In this document: positions 61,943 through 64,000 of the stretch, in pieces | Layout of the letters: the number at the start of each line of letters is the position of its first letter | How positions within the stretch are numbered: position 1 is the first letter of the stretch | Source: an uncultured Bacteroidales bacterium | GTDB taxonomy: Bacteria > Bacteroidota > Bacteroidia > Bacteroidales > P3 | Assembly (NCBI GenBank): GCA_900315335.1 | Contig: OMYR01000046.1 | Location: forward strand, 21,620-85,619 | Length of the DNA: 64,000 nt | Direction of reading: 5' to 3' | Notes under the pieces: generated by a model | Told to the model about the DNA's origin: nothing | Seen by the model: the letters and a program-made list of their open reading frames with translations, nothing else | Database searches by the model: none | Translations under genes and position numbers: made by a program

Positions 61943-63730
61943 TTAATCTAATTTAAGTACGGCAAGAAAGGCACTTTGCGGCACTTCCACATTACCCACT
62001 TGACGCATACGTTTTTTACCTTCTTTTTGTTTTTCAAGAAGTTTTCGCTTACGTGTTATATCGCCTCCATAACATTTGGCGGTAACGTCTTTTCGAACCG
62101 CTTTGACGGTCTCGCGGGCGATAATCTTGCTACCGATAGCGGCTTGAATGGCTATATCGAACTGTTGGCGAGGGATAAGTTCTTTAAGTTTCTCGCACAT
62201 ACGGCGGCCGAAAGCATAGGCATTGTCAGCATATATAAGCGTTGAAAGGGCATCGACAGGCTCGCCGTTAAGAAGTATCTCCAATTTGACAAGTTTCGAG
62301 GGCTTGTAATCCGACTGATGATAATCGAATGAAGCGTAACCTTTGGAGATGGATTTAAGTTTGTCATAGAAATCAAAGACGACTTCGCTTAAAGGCATCT
62401 CAAAGATTATCTCGGCTCTGTCGGTTGTGATATATGTCTGATTTTTCAATATTCCACGCTTGTCTATGCATAGTTTCATAATAGCTCCGATATAGTCTGT
62501 TTTGGTTATTATGGAGGCGATTATATATGGTTCTTCGATATGTTCTATATGCGAAGGGTCGGGCAGTCCGCTCGGGTTATAGACTTCAAGGCACTCGCCC
62601 TTGGTGGTGTATATCTTGTAATTTACATTGGGAACGGTTGCTATGACATCTATGCCGAATTCTCTTTCCAAACGCTCTTGAATAATTTCCATGTGCAACA
62701 AACCCAAAAATCCACAACGGAAGCCGAAGCCTAACGCTAATGAACTCTCGGGTACGAAAGTTAATGAAGCATCGTTCAATTGCAGTTTTTCTATACTTGA
62801 ACGCAGTTCCTCATAGTCTTTCGCATCTTGGGGATAAACGCCTGCAAAAACCATAGGCTTTACGTCTTGAAAACCTTTGATAGCCTCTTTGCAAGGATTT
62901 TCTAAGTGTGTTATTGTGTCTCCAACCTTAACTTCGCTACTTGTTTTTATTGACGAGATGATATATCCTACATCTCCCGCAGCCAAACGTTTGCAAGGCT
63001 CTAAGGTATATTTCAAAACTCCTATTTCTTCGGCGTTGTACTCTTTATTAGTTGCCATAAACTTTATCTTATCGCCTTGATTCAGAGTGCCGTTGATGAT
63101 ACGGAAATAAGAAATCACACCGCGATAAGGGTTAAATATTGAATCGAATATAAGGGCTTGCAATTCTTTTGTTTGTTCGCCTTTTGGCTGAGGAATACGC
63201 TCAACGATAGCGTTCAAAATCTCTTCCACGCCTTGACCTGTTTTTCCGCTGGCAAGGATTATATCTTCTTTGTCGCAGCCTGTCAAATCCATGACTTGGT
63301 CGGACATTTCCTCGACCATAGCATTTTGAAGGTCTATTTTATTAAGCACTGGAATGATTACAAGGTTGTTATCTACGGCTTGATAAAGGTTGCTTATGGT
63401 TTGGGCTTGAATGCCTTGTGTTGCATCGACAATAAGCAATGCACCTTCGCAAGCAGCGATAGAGCGAGACACCTCGTAGGAGAAATCCACATGTCCTGGG
63501 GTGTCTATAAGGTTTAAGTAAAAATGTTGGTCATTGTGAATATAGTCCATTTGGATTGCGTGGGACTTTATGGTTATACCTCTTTCTCTTTCAAGGTCCA
63601 TATTGTCAAGGACTTGGTTTTCCATTTCGCGGCTTGGCACCGATTTGGTAAATTCAAGTAATCTGTCGGCTATTGTGCTTTTGCCATGGTCTATATGGGC
63701 TATAATGCAAAAATTCCTTATATTTTTCAT
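61943..63730 (-). CDS. lepA: Elongation factor 4 (LepA)
   Basis: This protein of 595 residues is full length. G1 AHIDHGKST (about 10-18), G2 with [10 protein letters not shown]3 DTPGHVDF, G4 NKID and G5 SGKTG are intact. The LepA-specific C-terminal domain ends [17 protein letters not shown]. It is a translational GTPase that acts on stalled or initiating ribosomes. A TAACTTTG box lies five bases upstream of its ATG, which predicts a leaderless or nearly leaderless transcript. Confidence 0.96.
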   Translation of the reverse strand: MKNIRNFCIIAHIDHGKSTIADRLLEFTKSVPSREMENQVLDNMDLERERGITIKSHAIQMDYIHNDQHFYLNLIDTPGHVDFSYEVSRSIAACEGALLIVDATQGIQAQTISNLYQAVDNNLVIIPVLNKIDLQNAMVEEMSDQVMDLTGCDKEDIILASGKTGQGVEEILNAIVERIPQPKGEQTKELQALIFDSIFNPYRGVISYFRIINGTLNQGDKIKFMATNKEYNAEEIGVLKYTLEPCKRLAAGDVGYIISSIKTSSEVKVGDTITHLENPCKEAIKGFQDVKPMVFAGVYPQDAKDYEELRSSIEKLQLNDASLTFVPESSLALGFGFRCGFLGLLHMEIIQERLEREFGIDVIATVPNVNYKIYTTKGECLEVYNPSGLPDPSHIEHIEEPYIIASIITKTDYIGAIMKLCIDKRGILKNQTYITTDRAEIIFEMPLSEVVFDFYDKLKSISKGYASFDYHQSDYKPSKLVKLEILLNGEPVDALSTLIYADNAYAFGRRMCEKLKELIPRQQFDIAIQAAIGSKIIARETVKAVRKDVTAKCYGGDITRKRKLLEKQKEGKKRMRQVGNVEVPQSAFLAVLKLD

Positions 63731-63734
63731 TTTG

Positions 63735-63742
63735 CAAAGTTA
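63735..63742 (-). promoter_or_regulatory. -7 box immediately upstream of lepA
   Basis: On the minus strand TAACTTTG is followed by four bases and then the lepA ATG. No good TTTG partner is visible. Confidence 0.5.
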
Positions 63743-64000
63743 AAGATTTTTTTTGTTTTCTTGTCTGTTGTCGCCGATAATTTATGTTTTATGCTTTATA
63801 ACTCCATACATTTTCAGCCTTTTTTGTCATATAAGATGTTTTTATTTTACGCCTATGCCTTATTTGAAATAAGGTGAGCAGGCAAATTTTTAATTGAAAC
63901 TATACATAATCACTCTATAAAAAGAAAATCACGATAAGCGAAGAAGATATTCAGAGATTGAATTTTTACTTTGATACCGAATACTTTCTCACTCATATTG
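63743..64000. other. Right-edge region with no confirmed gene
   Basis: A 7-bp hairpin CCTTATT/AATAAGG lies at 63858-63874. A plus-strand frame near the edge (about 63920-64000, reading KKKITISEEDIQRLNFYF) has coding-like composition but no start codon in view, so I do not call it a gene. Confidence 0.4.

Noticed and set aside
63920..64000. Start of a plus-strand gene at the right edge (KKKITISEEDIQRLNFYF)
   Set aside because: The frame has no start codon after its upstream stop and only about 27 codons are visible, so it cannot be supported.

Overview
The window is AT-rich, densely coding chromosomal DNA of a Bacteroidota bacterium, most likely order Bacteroidales. The evidence is: a secreted deiminase with a type IX secretion (T9SS) sorting tail; TonB and a TonB-dependent receptor; HutH, MmdA, ABC-F, SurE/LpxB, MreC/MreD, DUF4294 and DUF6427 proteins typical of the phylum; and promoters of the phylum-specific form (TTTG, then TAnnTTTG) instead of sigma70 boxes. 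I see no rRNA, tRNA, prophage, insertion sequence or CRISPR array.

Layout. 1-7.1 kb: the 5' end of purQ, a T9SS-exported PAD-like deiminase, an OmpA-family protein, and a hutH-argF pair. 7.3-12.8 kb: an ABC-F ATPase, TonB, a TGS/uridine-kinase-like nucleoside kinase and tcdA. 13.1-20.9 kb: a DUF6427 membrane protein, an M13 metallopeptidase, a biotin carrier with a carboxyltransferase, a PHP phosphatase and a U32 peptidase-family protein. 21.1-26.7 kb: a metal-chelate or corrinoid import locus (TonB-dependent receptor and a small Cys/His-rich membrane protein on the minus strand, FecCD-type permease, ATPase and binding lipoprotein on the plus strand). 27.2-29.2 kb: RNase G, a 29-residue mS38-like basic protein and HU. 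30-37 kb: mreC-mreD, a glycosyltransferase with a UDP-GlcNAc 2-epimerase, and aroB with a second ABC-F ATPase. 37-44 kb: envelope proteins (beta-barrel, transglutaminase-like protein, S41 protease, PpiD-type foldase). 45-50 kb: a putative structured RNA, a small exported protein, then a sugar transporter-clpX-DUF4294-NlpC/P60 run. 50-64 kb: an OmpA/TPR lipoprotein, DUF362 protein, lpxB, surE, GtrA, dsbD, an EnvC-like protein, an orphan GHKL ATPase and lepA.

The most unusual feature is not a gene. Many intergenic gaps are built from degenerate tandem units with an exact 21-bp period. The common core is GTTTAACACTAA, and with the end of the preceding unit it forms a 17-bp palindrome, TTAGTGTT-n-AACACTAA. 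I count 11 arrays of this family (10 plus, 1 minus orientation), two further 21-bp-period arrays of different sequence, and one array with a 42-bp (2 x 21) period. Several run into stop or start codons, and one lies in frame inside a lipoprotein gene, where it encodes heptapeptide repeats of the signal-peptide region.

Other unexplained items are a roughly 250-nt transcription unit with nested helices, its own promoter and a terminator-like hairpin at about 44.74-45.02 kb, and a 33-bp GC-richer tandem repeat at 61.3 kb whose two hairpin copies differ by a compensatory base pair.
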